A stretch of 64,000 nucleotides of DNA from Billgrantia desiderata (GTDB lineage: Bacteria; Pseudomonadota; Gammaproteobacteria; Pseudomonadales; Halomonadaceae), in contig JAAQTN010000007.1 in assembly GCA_011742915.1 (NCBI GenBank), positions 1 to 64,000 on the forward strand. Reading direction: 5' to 3'. A program made the position numbers and the translations under genes. The notes beneath the pieces are model-generated. The model made no database searches. It saw only the letters and a list, made by a program, of their open reading frames with translations, and had not been told where the DNA came from. This document shows positions 55,177-63,738 of this stretch, in pieces. Within the stretch, counting starts at the first letter, position 1. The number at the start of each line of letters is the position of its first letter.

Positions 55177-55962
55177 TTAGCTGACCGTTTCGCGAATCTC
55201 CCGCGCCTTGCGCTGCAGCAGCGGCAGGTACTCGCGCATCAGAGTGTCGAGATCGACCCGGGCGGCGTTGGTGCTGATGTTAATGGCGCCGAGCAGCTTG
55301 CCGTTGGCATCGAAGGCCGGCACCGCCAGCGAGCGCAGCCCCGAGTCGAGCTCCTGATCGGCGATGGCGTAGCCCTGCTGGCGCACCTTGAGGATGCACT
55401 TCTTCAGCAGCGCCTTATCGGTCACGGTCTTGTCGGTGTAGCGCTCGAGCGTGACCCGCTCCAGGAAGGCATCCAGCTCGGCGTCGGGCAGCTGAGCCAG
55501 CAGCGCTCGGCCCATGGAGGTGTGAGCCGCGGGCAGGCGGGTGCCCACCGAGAGGGTGATGGCCATCAGCCGATGGGGAGCGGAGGAGCGCGCCACGTAG
55601 GTAACGGCGTCGCCGTCGAGTACGCCCAGGGATGAGGATTCGCCGCTTTCTGCGGTGATGTCCTCCAGTACCTGCTGGATCACGCTACGATAGTTGTTGG
55701 CGGAGAGAAAGGCGTAGCCGAGCTGCAGCACCCGTGGGGCCAGCTCGAAGTAACGGCCCTGCTTCCTCACGTAGCCCAGCGCGTGCAGCGTGAGCAGGAA
55801 GCGCCGGGCGCGGGCGCGGTTCATGTCGGTGCGCGCCGCGACTTCGCTGAGCGTCATGCGCGGGTGCGCCTCGTCGAAGGCCAGGATGACCTCGAGGCCG
55901 CTGGCCAGGGCGGTCACGAAGTCGCGGTCGTCTGGGCTGAGAACCTCTTCCTCTGGTGTCAT
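55177..55962 (-). CDS. pcaR: PcaR/PcaU-like IclR family regulator
   Basis: 261 residues. The start SPDDRDFVTALASGLEVILAFDEAHPRMTLSEVAARTDMNRARARRFLLTLHALGYV is the PcaR/PobR/PcaU subgroup pattern. The effector domain carries SSSLGVLDGDAVTYVARSSAPHRLMAITLSVGTRLPAAHTSMGRALLA, and the protein ends with LGAINISTNAARV. Expected inducer beta-ketoadipate or protocatechuate, depending on subgroup. It is divergent from pcaB across a 155-bp gap with a GTTCG triple repeat, and is the likely reader of the sister sites at tctC and pcaI. The GGAA site precedes ATG 55962. Confidence 0.9.
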   Translation of the reverse strand: MTPEEEVLSPDDRDFVTALASGLEVILAFDEAHPRMTLSEVAARTDMNRARARRFLLTLHALGYVRKQGRYFELAPRVLQLGYAFLSANNYRSVIQQVLEDITAESGESSSLGVLDGDAVTYVARSSAPHRLMAITLSVGTRLPAAHTSMGRALLAQLPDAELDAFLERVTLERYTDKTVTDKALLKKCILKVRQQGYAIADQELDSGLRSLAVPAFDANGKLLGAINISTNAARVDLDTLMREYLPLLQRKAREIRETVS

Positions 55963-56012
55963 TGTCGTTCCGTTATCGTGAGTTGCTCCCGGGTCGCACC
56001 CAATCTAGCATA

Positions 56013-56038
56013 GTGTTCGAATCACGAACACTTGTTCG
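56013..56038. promoter_or_regulatory. GTTCG triple-repeat operator between pcaR and pcaB
   Basis: GTGTTCG (56013-56019), five bases, CGAACAC (56025-56031), then GTTCG again at 56034-56038. The two GTTCG copies are 19 nt apart, as at 33281 and 57601. It is placed to control both divergent genes. Confidence 0.7.
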
Positions 56039-56117
56039 ACTATAGGCTGAGCGATTGGCAAGACCAAGCCGTGAGTCCGAGCCCTGATTACCGGAAACAT
56101 GATACCGGAGACATGAT

Positions 56118-57491
56118 ATGTCCGACGCCCTGCTTCAGCATCCCTTCATGAGCCAGACCGCGCTGAGCGAGTGCAGCGCCGAGGCCATGGTGGCAGGCAT
56201 GTTGGCCTTCGAGCTGGCGCTGGCCGAGGTGCAGGAGGCGCGCGGCCTCCTGCCCGAAGGTGTGGCGGCGCAGATGCGCAAGGCACTCGAGGGACACGCC
56301 TTCGATATCTCGTCCATTGGCGCCGGCGTGGCCAGCGGCGGCAACGCAGCGATCCCCTTCGTCAAGCAGGCGCGCGCGGCGCTGCCCGCCGAGCTGCGGC
56401 GCCATTTTCACCTCGGCGCCACCAGCCAGGACGTGATCGACTCGGCGCTGATGCTGCTGCTCAAGCCGCGTCTGGCGGCGTTGGATACGCTGCTGCGGCG
56501 CTGTCGTAGTGCTGCGCTCGCTCTGATGCAGGCTCACGAGACCACGGTGATGGTAGGGCGCACCCTGATGCAGCAGGCGCTGCCGATAACCTTTGGCGTC
56601 AAGGTGGCGCACTGGGGCATCGGCCTGGAGCAGGCACGTTGTCGCCTCGCCACACTCGAGCTGCCGGTGCAGTTCGGTGGTGCGGTGGCCGTTCATTCCG
56701 GTTTGGACGGACCGGGCTTGGACGGGCAGGGATCGGATGAAGCCGATCCGGGCGGGCTGGGCCTGGAGCTGATGGATGCCCTGGCGCAGCGCCTCGAGCT
56801 GAGCGTCCCGGTGCTCCCCTGGCATACCGACCGTCAGCCGATCCACGCGTTGGCCACCGCGCTCGACGCCGTAGCCGGTGCCGCCGAGAAGCTGGCGCTG
56901 GATGTCGCCCTGCTGACCCAGACCGAAGTGGGCGAGGTGAGTGAGCCCGGCGGCGAAGGCATGGGCGAGTCCTCCTCCATGCCGCACAAGCGCAATCCGG
57001 TACGCTGCGCGCTGATTCGCGGCGCGGCGCGTCAGGTTCACGGCCATGTCTCGGTCATTCTGAACGCTCATGCCCAGCCGCTGGAGCGCGGCCTGGGCGA
57101 GTGGCACGCCGAGTGGACCCCGCTGCTCGATAGCGCGCTGCTGGTGGAGGGGGCCCTGGAGCAGGCCGCCGTGCTGCTCGAAGGGCTCGAGGTGCACCCC
57201 GAGGCCATGCGCCGCAACCTGGCGGCGACCGGTGGCGGCATCATGGCCGAGCCGGTATCGCGCCTGCTGGCGCCTACGCTGGGCCAGGAGGCGGCCAAGC
57301 GCATCAGCGCCGAGGCTGCCGAAGCGGCCCGCCTGCAGGGCGTGGCCTATTCCGATGCGCTGCAGGCTCACCCTGAGCTGCAAGGGCAGGTGGAAGCGCA
57401 AGCGCTGCGCCAGGCAACCGATCCCGCCTTATACCTTGGTAGTAGCCAAGCTCAAGTGCGCCGCGCCGCTGCCTGGCTTCAGCGCGAATAA
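56118..57491 (+). CDS. pcaB: 3-carboxy-cis,cis-muconate cycloisomerase
   Basis: Second step of protocatechuate ortho-cleavage: 3-carboxymuconate to 4-carboxymuconolactone. 457 residues, fumarase/aspartase superfamily. Conserved regions HLGATSQDVIDSALML, and the signature GGEGMGESSSMPHKRNPVRCALI with the flexible catalytic loop. TNP-like SGLDGPGLDGQGSDEADPGG is an unusual Gly/Asp-rich insert near residue 195. GGAG lies eight bases before ATG 56118. It ends in a strong terminator, so pcaB is separate from pcaIJ. Confidence 0.94.
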   Translation: MSDALLQHPFMSQTALSECSAEAMVAGMLAFELALAEVQEARGLLPEGVAAQMRKALEGHAFDISSIGAGVASGGNAAIPFVKQARAALPAELRRHFHLGATSQDVIDSALMLLLKPRLAALDTLLRRCRSAALALMQAHETTVMVGRTLMQQALPITFGVKVAHWGIGLEQARCRLATLELPVQFGGAVAVHSGLDGPGLDGQGSDEADPGGLGLELMDALAQRLELSVPVLPWHTDRQPIHALATALDAVAGAAEKLALDVALLTQTEVGEVSEPGGEGMGESSSMPHKRNPVRCALIRGAARQVHGHVSVILNAHAQPLERGLGEWHAEWTPLLDSALLVEGALEQAAVLLEGLEVHPEAMRRNLAATGGGIMAEPVSRLLAPTLGQEAAKRISAEAAEAARLQGVAYSDALQAHPELQGQVEAQALRQATDPALYLGSSQAQVRRAAAWLQRE

Positions 57492-57523
57492 CGACCTGAA
57501 AACCCGTCGGTTTCATAGAGCTC

Positions 57524-57557
57524 AACGAGGGGAGGCCTGGCCTCCCCTCGTTTTTTT
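57524..57557 (+). terminator. intrinsic terminator after pcaB
   Basis: Perfect 12-bp stem AACGAGGGGAGG / CCTCCCCTCGTT with loop CCTGG, followed by a T-run of seven. Textbook intrinsic terminator. Confidence 0.9.
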
Positions 57558-57571
57558 CGTTCCTGACGAGT

Positions 57572-57600
57572 TTGACGGCCGAGCGACTTGGCGTTAATTT
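57572..57600 (+). promoter_or_regulatory. putative pcaI promoter
   Basis: TTGACG (57572-57577), 17 nt, TAATTT (57595-57600). The -10 directly abuts the first GTTCG of the operator, so the regulator would sit over the start of transcription. Confidence 0.4.
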
Positions 57601-57637
57601 GTTCGCATCACAAAACAAAGTTCGTTATTCGAACTTT
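57601..57637. promoter_or_regulatory. GTTCG triple-repeat operator before pcaI
   Basis: GTTCG at 57601-57605 and again at 57620-57624 (19-nt step), the second forming AAAGTTCG-N5-CGAACTTT (57617-57637), a perfect 8-bp inverted repeat. It lies 27 nt before the pcaI start. Confidence 0.72.
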
Positions 57638-57663
57638 TTAACGAGAGCGTCCAGGAGAACACC

Positions 57664-58494
57664 ATGGCCGAATTCCTGAGCCTCCGTGACGCGGTGGCCC
57701 GCTACGTCGAAGACGGCGCCACCGTGGCCATGGAGGGTTTCACCCACCTGATTCCGTTCGCCGCCGGTCACGAAGTGATCCGCCAGAAGAAGCGCGACCT
57801 CACCCTGATCCGCATGACGCCGGACCTGGTCTACGACCAGATGATCGGCGCCGGCTGCGCCAGGAAGGTGATCTTCTCCTGGGGTGGCAACCCCGGCGTG
57901 GGCTCGCTGCACCGCCTGCGCGACGCGGTCGAGAAGGGCTGGCCGCACAAGGTCGAGATCCTCGAGCACAGCCACGCCGCCATGGCCTGCGCCTTCGAGG
58001 CCGGCGCCGCCGGGCTGCCGCTGGCCGTGCTGCGCGGCTACGTGGGCAGCGAGCTGCCCAGCGTCAACGACCAGATCAAGTTCATCGAGTGTCCCTTCAC
58101 CGGTGAGCGCCTGGCCGCGGTGCCGGCGGTGCGCCCGGACGTCTCCATCGTCCACGCGCAGAAGGCCGACCGCGCCGGTAACGTGCTGGTGGAAGGCATC
58201 GTCGGTGTGCAGAAGGAGGCGGTGCTGGCGGCCAAGCAGAGCATCGTCACCGTCGAAGAGATCGTCGACGACCTGCGCGCCGAGGCCGACTATCACCCCA
58301 ACGCCTGCATCATTCCGGGCTGGGCCATCAGCGCCATCGCCGTGGCCGAGAAGGGCTCGCTGCCCTCCTATGCCCACGGCTACTACCCGCGCAACAACGC
58401 CTTCTACAAGGAGTGGGACGGCATCGCCCGCGACCGCGACACCTTCACCCGGTGGATCGAAGAGAACGTCATGAAAGCAGGGGGGAACGCCTGA
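57664..58494 (+). CDS. pcaI: 3-oxoadipate CoA-transferase subunit A
   Basis: Alpha subunit of the succinyl-CoA:3-oxoadipate CoA-transferase (ortho pathway), 276 residues, the long Pseudomonas-type form. Features: DGATVAMEGFTHLIPFAAGHEVIRQKKRDLTLIRMTPDLVYDQMIGAG, VIFSWGGNPGVGSLHRLRDAVE, and the C-terminal YYPRNNAFYKEWDGIARDRDTFTRWIEE. AGGAG precedes ATG 57664. It overlaps pcaJ by one base (ATGA-type join). It carries the GTTCG operator upstream. Confidence 0.93.
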   Translation: MAEFLSLRDAVARYVEDGATVAMEGFTHLIPFAAGHEVIRQKKRDLTLIRMTPDLVYDQMIGAGCARKVIFSWGGNPGVGSLHRLRDAVEKGWPHKVEILEHSHAAMACAFEAGAAGLPLAVLRGYVGSELPSVNDQIKFIECPFTGERLAAVPAVRPDVSIVHAQKADRAGNVLVEGIVGVQKEAVLAAKQSIVTVEEIVDDLRAEADYHPNACIIPGWAISAIAVAEKGSLPSYAHGYYPRNNAFYKEWDGIARDRDTFTRWIEENVMKAGGNA

Positions 58495-59282
58495 TGAGTA
58501 GCGTCGATAAGTGCCTGGACTACACCTCGGCGGAGATGATGACCGTCACCGCGGCCCGCGCGCTGGAGAACGGCATGACCTGCTTCGTCGGCATCGGTCT
58601 GCCCAGTGAGGCGGCCAACCTGGCGCGCCTGACCCACGCACCGGACGTGGTGCTGATCTACGAATCCGGCACCCTGCAGACCAAGCCCGACGTGCTGCCG
58701 CTCTCCATCGGCGACGGTGAGCTGGCCGAGACCGCGCTCACCACCGTTTCCGTGCCGGAGATGTTTCGCTACTGGTTGCAGGGCGGCAAGATCGACGTGG
58801 GCTTTCTCGGTACCGCCCAGATCGACCGCTACTGCAACCTCAACACCACCCTGATCGGCGATTACCGCGAGCCCAAGGTGCGCCTGCCGGGCGGCGGCGG
58901 TGCGCCGGAAATCGCGACGAACGCGGGTGAGGTGTTCATCACCCTGAAGCACTCCAAGCGCGCCTTCGTCGACCGGGTCGACTTCGTCACTACCCTGGGC
59001 TTCGGCCGCGACGGCAAGGGCCGCGACGGCGTGCCCAACATCGGCAAGGGGCCGACCCGGGTCATCACCGACCTGTGCGTGATGAAGCCCGACCCCGAGA
59101 CCAAGGAGCTGGTGGTGGTCTCGCTGCACCCGGGCGTGAGCCGCGAGGACGTGATCGAGGCCACCGGCTGGGAGATCCGCTTCGCCGAGACGCTGGAAAG
59201 CACCCCGGAGCCCTCGGCCCGCGAGCTCGAGGTCCTGCGCGAACTCAAAGACCGTACCGCCCGTGCCCATGCCGGTGCGTAA
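58494..59282 (+). CDS. pcaJ: 3-oxoadipate CoA-transferase subunit B
   Basis: Beta subunit, 262 residues. The catalytic Glu is in VVLIYESGTLQ (Glu57), after the FVGIGLPSEAANLARLTHAP loop. Further motifs LPLSIGDGELAETALTTVSVPEMFRYWLQGGKIDVGFLGTAQIDRYCNLNTT. Forms the heterotetramer with PcaI. Translation is coupled to pcaI. After its stop comes a 124-bp palindromic element, then pcaF. Confidence 0.94.
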   Translation: MSSVDKCLDYTSAEMMTVTAARALENGMTCFVGIGLPSEAANLARLTHAPDVVLIYESGTLQTKPDVLPLSIGDGELAETALTTVSVPEMFRYWLQGGKIDVGFLGTAQIDRYCNLNTTLIGDYREPKVRLPGGGGAPEIATNAGEVFITLKHSKRAFVDRVDFVTTLGFGRDGKGRDGVPNIGKGPTRVITDLCVMKPDPETKELVVVSLHPGVSREDVIEATGWEIRFAETLESTPEPSARELEVLRELKDRTARAHAGA

Positions 59283-59288
59283 TTCGCG

Positions 59289-59412
59289 CCAGAACGGCCT
59301 GCGCTTGGCCATACGGCGTTGAGAGACAGCTCAAAATGCTCATTTACCCATTCGTAAACTCCGCCCTTTCGCTGTCTCTCGCCTTGTCTGGCCATCGCTC
59401 GACGCGTTCTGG
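59289..59412. repeat. 124-bp nested inverted-repeat element between pcaJ and pcaF
   Basis: Three nested pairs of arms: CCAGAACG (59289) with CGTTCTGG (59405-59412); TGGCCA on both sides (near 59306 and 59389); GAGAGACAGC (59321-59330) with GCTGTCTCTC (59371-59380). A central TTTAC-N5-GTAAA hairpin caps it. No coding potential. Size and nesting resemble ERIC-type or MITE-like intergenic elements, but the ERIC core sequence is not present. Confidence 0.7.
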
Positions 59413-59435
59413 CATCGAATTAAGGAGATATTTAA

Positions 59436-60638
59436 ATGACTGACGTATTCCTTTGCCATCCGCGGCGCACCGCTATCGGCCGCTTCGGCGGCACCCTGGC
59501 CAGCGTACGCCCCGACGATTTCGCCGCCACCATCTTCAAGGCGGTACTGGCCGAGGCTCCGGATCTCGACCCGGCCGCCATCGAAGAGGTCTTCATGGGC
59601 TGCGCCAACCAGGCCGGTGAGGACAACCGCAACGTGGCGCGCATGTCCTCCCTGCTGGCGGGCCTGCCCACCTCGGTGCCCGGCACCACCATGAACCGCC
59701 TGTGCGGCTCCGGCATGGACGCGGTGGGCACCGCCTTCCGCGCCATCAAGGCCGGCGAGATGGAGCTGGCCCTGGCCGGCGGCGTGGAATCCATGTCCCG
59801 TGCGCCCTACGTGCTGGGCAAGGCCGACGGCGCCTTCTCCCGCGGCCAGAAGATCGAGGACACCACCATTGGCTGGCGCTTCGTCAATCCGCTGATGAAG
59901 AAGGCCTACGGCATCGACTCCATGCCGGAGACCGCCGAGAACGTGGCCGAACAGTTCAACATCTCCCGTGAGGACCAGGACGCCTTCGCCCTGCGCTCCC
60001 AGCAGAAGGCCGCCGCCGCGCAGAAGGCGGGTCGCTTCGCCATCGAGATCACGCCCATCGAGATCCCCCGGCGCAAGCAGGAGCCGCTGGTATTCGATAC
60101 CGACGAGCACCCGCGCGAGACCACCCTGGAGAAGCTGGCCGGGCTGCCGACGCCGTTCCGCGAGGGCGGCAGCATCACCGCCGGCAACGCCTCCGGGGTC
60201 AACGACGGCGCCGCCGCCATGCTGGTGGCAAGCCGGGCCGCGGTGGAGCAACATGGGCTCAAGCCCATGGCCCGCATCATCGGCATGGCCACGGCCGGCG
60301 TCGAGCCGCGCATCATGGGCTACGGCCCGGTGCCGGCGGTGCGCAAGCTGCTCGAGCGCACCGGCGTGACCATGGACGAGATCGACATCTTCGAGTTCAA
60401 CGAGGCCTTCGCCGCCCAGGCACTCGCCTGCACGCGGGACCTGGGGCTCGCCGACGACGACCCGCGGGTCAACCCCAACGGCGGAGCTATTGCCCTGGGC
60501 CACCCGCTGGGCATGTCCGGCGCCCGCCTGCTGCTCACCGCCGCTCACGAGCTGCAGCGCACCGGCAAGCGCTACGCGCTGTGCACCATGTGCGTGGGCG
60601 TGGGGCAGGGTATCGCTACCCTGATCGAAAAGGTCTAA
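59436..60638 (+). CDS. pcaF: 3-oxoadipyl-CoA thiolase
   Basis: Final ortho-pathway step: 3-oxoadipyl-CoA plus CoA to succinyl-CoA and acetyl-CoA. 400 residues, thiolase fold. Acylated Cys90 in [15 protein letters not shown], then [27 protein letters not shown] (His near 356) and the second active Cys in [12 protein letters not shown] near 386. AAGGAG precedes ATG 59436. Read with pcaIJ and the pcaDC fusion in one operon, with the palindromic element inside the transcript. Confidence 0.96.
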   Translation: MTDVFLCHPRRTAIGRFGGTLASVRPDDFAATIFKAVLAEAPDLDPAAIEEVFMGCANQAGEDNRNVARMSSLLAGLPTSVPGTTMNRLCGSGMDAVGTAFRAIKAGEMELALAGGVESMSRAPYVLGKADGAFSRGQKIEDTTIGWRFVNPLMKKAYGIDSMPETAENVAEQFNISREDQDAFALRSQQKAAAAQKAGRFAIEITPIEIPRRKQEPLVFDTDEHPRETTLEKLAGLPTPFREGGSITAGNASGVNDGAAAMLVASRAAVEQHGLKPMARIIGMATAGVEPRIMGYGPVPAVRKLLERTGVTMDEIDIFEFNEAFAAQALACTRDLGLADDDPRVNPNGGAIALGHPLGMSGARLLLTAAHELQRTGKRYALCTMCVGVGQGIATLIEKV

Positions 60639-60713
60639 GCGAGACTGAGATTGGAACCAGGCCGGCGGTGAGGAACTGCCGGCTTTTCCCGTTGCACTGC
60701 AGGGAGAAGGAAC

Positions 60714-61913
60714 ATGGCATTTCTGAACGTCGACGGCCGCAGCGTCGCCTATCGCCTGCTCGGCCCCGAGGCGCTGCCGCTGGTGGTGCTGGCGCATCCG
60801 CTGGGCATGAGCCAGGCGGTGTGGGACGAGCTGCTGCCGGCGCTGCTGCCGCGCTACCGCGTGCTGACCTGGGACCTGCCCGGCCACGGTGCCAGCCAGG
60901 CCTGGCCGGCCGAAGGCGGCGAGATCACTCCGGCGGCGCTGGCCCGCGAGGCGCTGGCGCTGGTCGAACATGCCGGTGTCTCGCGCTTCCACTTCGTCGG
61001 TACCTCCATCGGCGGCGTGGTCGGCCAGCAGCTGATCAGTGAGCACGCCGAACGGCTCTACTCCATCACCCTGACCAATACCGGCGCGGTGATCGGCAAT
61101 GCCGAACTGTGGAGCACCCGCGCCGAGCGCATTCGTCAGGAAGGCCTGGCGGCCATGGCCGAGGAGATCGTGCCGCGCTGGTTCGCGCCGGCCTGCTTCG
61201 AGGCCGAACCGGCGCTCAAGGCCGGCTGGTGCACCCAGATGGGCCGCGGCGACGATGAATCCTACGCCCGCCTGTGCGAGATGCTCGGCCGCACCGACTT
61301 CCGCGGCAAGTTGAAAGGGCCGCTCGCCGAGCATCCGGACATCGGCGTGCACCTGCTCGGCGGTAGCGCCGACGTGGCCACCCCGCCGGAGACCCTGCAG
61401 GCCCTGGCCGCCGAGTGTGGCGGGGCGCCGCTGGAGATCCTCGAAGGCATTGCCCACGTGCCCTCGGTGGAGGCGCCCGCCGCCATGGCCAAGCGGCTGC
61501 TGCTGTGGATGGCCAGCGAGCGTGAGGACGTCGGCGAGCATGGCGTGAGCTATGCCGATGGGCTCGAGACCCGCAAGCAGGTGCTCGGCGAGGAGCACGT
61601 CGCCCGCGCCAGCCGGAACGCCAACAGCCTCGACGCCCCCTTCCAGCAGATGATCACCCGGCTGGCCTGGGGCGAGCTGTGGAGCAACGACGACCTCACC
61701 CGCCGCGAGCGCAGCCTGATCACCACCGGCATCCTCGCCGCCCTGGGCCGCGAGGAGCTGGTACTGCACCTCAAGACCGCCAAGCGCATCGGCCTCTCCG
61801 AAGCGGAACTGCGCCAGGTACTGATGCACGTGGCGATCTACGCCGGGGTACCGGCGGCGAACCATGCGTTTGCGTTGGCCAAGGAGCTGGGCTGGGGCGA
61901 GGAGCTGGGCTGA
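60714..61913 (+). CDS. pcaL: 3-oxoadipate enol-lactonase / 4-carboxymuconolactone decarboxylase fusion
   Basis: 399-residue fusion of PcaD and PcaC. N-terminal alpha/beta hydrolase (1-about 265): oxyanion region VLAHPLGMSQAVWDELLPAL, nucleophile Ser98 in HFVGTSIGGVVGQQL, Asp in GSADVATPPETL, His in EGIAHVPSVEAP. C-terminal CMD domain (about 275-399): GLETRKQVLGEEHVARASRNANSLDAPFQQMITRLAWGELWSNDDLTRRERSLITTGILAALGREEL and HVAIYAGVPAANHAFALAKE. The fused form is known as PcaL. It opens the ring lactone and decarboxylates carboxymuconolactone. GGGAG precedes ATG 60714. It ends the ortho operon. Confidence 0.92.
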   Translation: MAFLNVDGRSVAYRLLGPEALPLVVLAHPLGMSQAVWDELLPALLPRYRVLTWDLPGHGASQAWPAEGGEITPAALAREALALVEHAGVSRFHFVGTSIGGVVGQQLISEHAERLYSITLTNTGAVIGNAELWSTRAERIRQEGLAAMAEEIVPRWFAPACFEAEPALKAGWCTQMGRGDDESYARLCEMLGRTDFRGKLKGPLAEHPDIGVHLLGGSADVATPPETLQALAAECGGAPLEILEGIAHVPSVEAPAAMAKRLLLWMASEREDVGEHGVSYADGLETRKQVLGEEHVARASRNANSLDAPFQQMITRLAWGELWSNDDLTRRERSLITTGILAALGREELVLHLKTAKRIGLSEAELRQVLMHVAIYAGVPAANHAFALAKELGWGEELG

Positions 61914-62000
61914 CTTGGGGCAGAGGCAGGAAGTCGTACACGGCCTCTTGTCCGTTTCTCAAGGCTACCTGTCTCACTGGCTGGGAGTTCGATTATCAGT

Positions 62001-62347
62001 TCAGGGGGTCTTTGCTGCCTTGAGGGCTTCCAACCTTTCCTGCCAGTCGTCCGGGAAGCCCATGGGCTTGCGGGGAATGTCGGGGTATTCCGCCAGCAGG
62101 GCCTGGAGGCGACCGGGCCAGCGGGTGTCCGGGCTGATCTGGGTGGTGAGGTGCGTCAGCATCATCAGGACGGTGAAGAGGCGGCGAGGGACGCCCCTTC
62201 CCGCCTGAGGAGCCGGAAAGGCGAGGTGTTTCGGCCAACTGGGCGGAATGGAGAGCTCGCGGTTCCATAGCCGGAAATGATGCGCACAGACATTCCGGAT
62301 GAAGGTCAGGGTATGCAGCCAGCTTGCGAGCACATGGTGTGGGAGGG
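62001..62347 (-). pseudogene. Abi_2 family abortive-infection protein, C-terminal part (interrupted)
   Basis: C-terminal 115 codons of an AbiD/AbiF-type protein: ALPHHVLASWLHTLTFIRNVCAHHFRLWNREL carries the family HEPN-like core R-N-x-C-A-H-H-x-R-L-W-N. It ends TGA at 62003-62001. The upstream part lies beyond an IS256-type element: removing 62348-63729 and one 9-bp duplicate joins it in frame to 63739-64000 (IARRF then ALPHHVLASW). Abi_2 proteins act in phage defence by arresting infected cells; here the gene is inactivated. It is convergent with pcaL. Confidence 0.85.
62339..62347. repeat. target-site duplication, left copy
   Basis: GTGGGAGGG, directly outside the left inverted end of the IS element and identical to 63730-63738. 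A 9-bp duplication is in the range known for IS256-family insertions. Confidence 0.9.
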
Positions 62348-62373
62348 GAGCTATGGTGACTTCTGGTGTATGG
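62348..62373 (+). repeat. left terminal inverted repeat of the IS
   Basis: 26 bp, matching the reverse complement of 63704-63729 at 20 positions, with the conserved inner block TCTGGTGKATGG. Confidence 0.85.
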
Positions 62374-62446
62374 GAGGAGGTAGGAAGGGTGGCGTATCCT
62401 GTTGATTGATCTCGCCAGATCACAATCAACACGGAATGGATACGCC

Positions 62447-63700
62447 ATGACCGATTCTACCCTCCGAGCTCTTTCACAACCAGAACCCCACGTCACCGAC
62501 CCGCTGCACGAGTTGCTACGCCAAGGTGCCCGTGACCTGATCGCCAAGGCCGTCGAAGCCGAGCTGGCCACCTTCCTGGCGCAGTATGCCGATCAGCGGC
62601 TCGACGATGGACGCCAGGCCGTGGTCCGCAACGGCTACCTGCCCGAGCGCACAGTCCAGACCGGGGTCGGGGATGTCAGCGTGCAGGTGCCCAAGGTGCG
62701 TGACCGCAGTGGGGGTGGCGTTCGCTTCAACAGTAGCCTGCTGCCGCCCTATCTGAAACGAGCCCGCAGCATCGAGGAGTTGATCCCCTGGCTCTACCTG
62801 AAGGGGATTTCCACCGGCGACTACCAGGAGGCCCTGGCGGCGCTGCTGGGCGACCAGGCCAAGGGGCTGTCGGCCAACACCGTGTCACGACTCAAGAAGC
62901 AGTGGGAAGACGAGCATACCGAGTGGCGGAAGCGGGACCTGGCCGACCGGCGCTACGTCTACTGGTGGGCCGACGGTGTGTACAGCAACGTCCGCATGGA
63001 TGACCGCCTGTGCCTGCTGGTGATCATCGGCGTCACCGAGCATGGCCGCAAGGAGCTGGTGGCCGTCGAGGACGGCTTCCGCGAGTCGGCGGCCAGTTGG
63101 GAGACCCTGCTGACGGGCCTGCGAGAACGTGGCCTGACCACGGCCCCGAAACTAGCGGTGGGCGATGGTGCCATGGGGTTCTGGGCGGCGCTGAGCAAGA
63201 TTTACCCGGAAACCGACCATCAGCGCTGCTGGGTCCACAAGACGGCTAACGTGCTGAACAAGCTGCCGAAGTCCGCTCAGCCCAAGGTCAAGGCCGACCT
63301 CCATGACATCTGGATGGCCGAGACCCGCTTTGATGCGCACCAGGCCTTTGATCGCACGCTGAAGCGCTTCGAGGCCAAGTACCCCAAGGCGATGGAGTGC
63401 CTGGCGAAGGATCGGGACGAACTGCTGGCGTTCTACGACTACCCGGCAGAGCATTGGGTGCATATCCGCACCACCAATCCGATCGAGTCGACCTTCGCCA
63501 CGGTCCGGCTACGGAGCAAGCGCAGCCGGAACTGCGGTTCCCGGGCGACGACCCTGGCAATGGTCTTCAAGCTGCTTCAGAGCGCTCAGAAGCGCTGGAG
63601 GCGCATCAAGCATTTCCAGAAACTGGAGCTGGTCGTCAGCAACGTCAAGTTCAAGGATGGAGAGCAGGTAACCGATCAGTCAGACAGGAATGCGGCCTGA
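62447..63700 (+). CDS. IS256 family transposase
   Basis: 417-residue DDE transposase. Catalytic residues seen in context: Asp in [19 protein letters not shown], Asp in [15 protein letters not shown], Glu in [21 protein letters not shown]. The C-x-x-H insertion motif of the family is [19 protein letters not shown] 62447 (GGAAT upstream) was chosen over the TTG at 62402. N-terminal [21 protein letters not shown] and [26 protein letters not shown] are standard. No frameshift, so it is probably active. Confidence 0.96.
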   Translation: MTDSTLRALSQPEPHVTDPLHELLRQGARDLIAKAVEAELATFLAQYADQRLDDGRQAVVRNGYLPERTVQTGVGDVSVQVPKVRDRSGGGVRFNSSLLPPYLKRARSIEELIPWLYLKGISTGDYQEALAALLGDQAKGLSANTVSRLKKQWEDEHTEWRKRDLADRRYVYWWADGVYSNVRMDDRLCLLVIIGVTEHGRKELVAVEDGFRESAASWETLLTGLRERGLTTAPKLAVGDGAMGFWAALSKIYPETDHQRCWVHKTANVLNKLPKSAQPKVKADLHDIWMAETRFDAHQAFDRTLKRFEAKYPKAMECLAKDRDELLAFYDYPAEHWVHIRTTNPIESTFATVRLRSKRSRNCGSRATTLAMVFKLLQSAQKRWRRIKHFQKLELVVSNVKFKDGEQVTDQSDRNAA

Positions 63701-63703
63701 CCG

Positions 63704-63729
63704 CCATCCACCAGATTTGACGATAACTC
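63704..63729 (-). repeat. right terminal inverted repeat of the IS
   Basis: 26 bp, reverse complement of the left end with six mismatches. It lies immediately after the transposase stop. Confidence 0.85.
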
Positions 63730-63738
63730 GTGGGAGGG
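63730..63738. repeat. target-site duplication, right copy
   Basis: GTGGGAGGG, identical to 62339-62347. Confidence 0.9.

Larger units (their letters stand above)
62348..63729. mobile_element. IS256-family insertion sequence (1382 bp)
   Basis: Bounded by 26-bp imperfect inverted ends, left 62348-62373 (GAGCTATGGTGACTTCTGG...) and right 63704-63729 (reverse reads GAGTTATCGTCAAATCTGG...), 20 of 26 matching. A perfect 9-bp GTGGGAGGG duplication flanks both. One transposase gene fills it. The intact gene, ends and duplication suggest a recent insertion. It interrupts an Abi_2-type gene on the minus strand. Confidence 0.93.

Noticed and set aside
59289-59412. Element considered to be a true ERIC sequence
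   Set aside because: Length and nesting fit, but the arm sequences do not match the ERIC consensus that I know.
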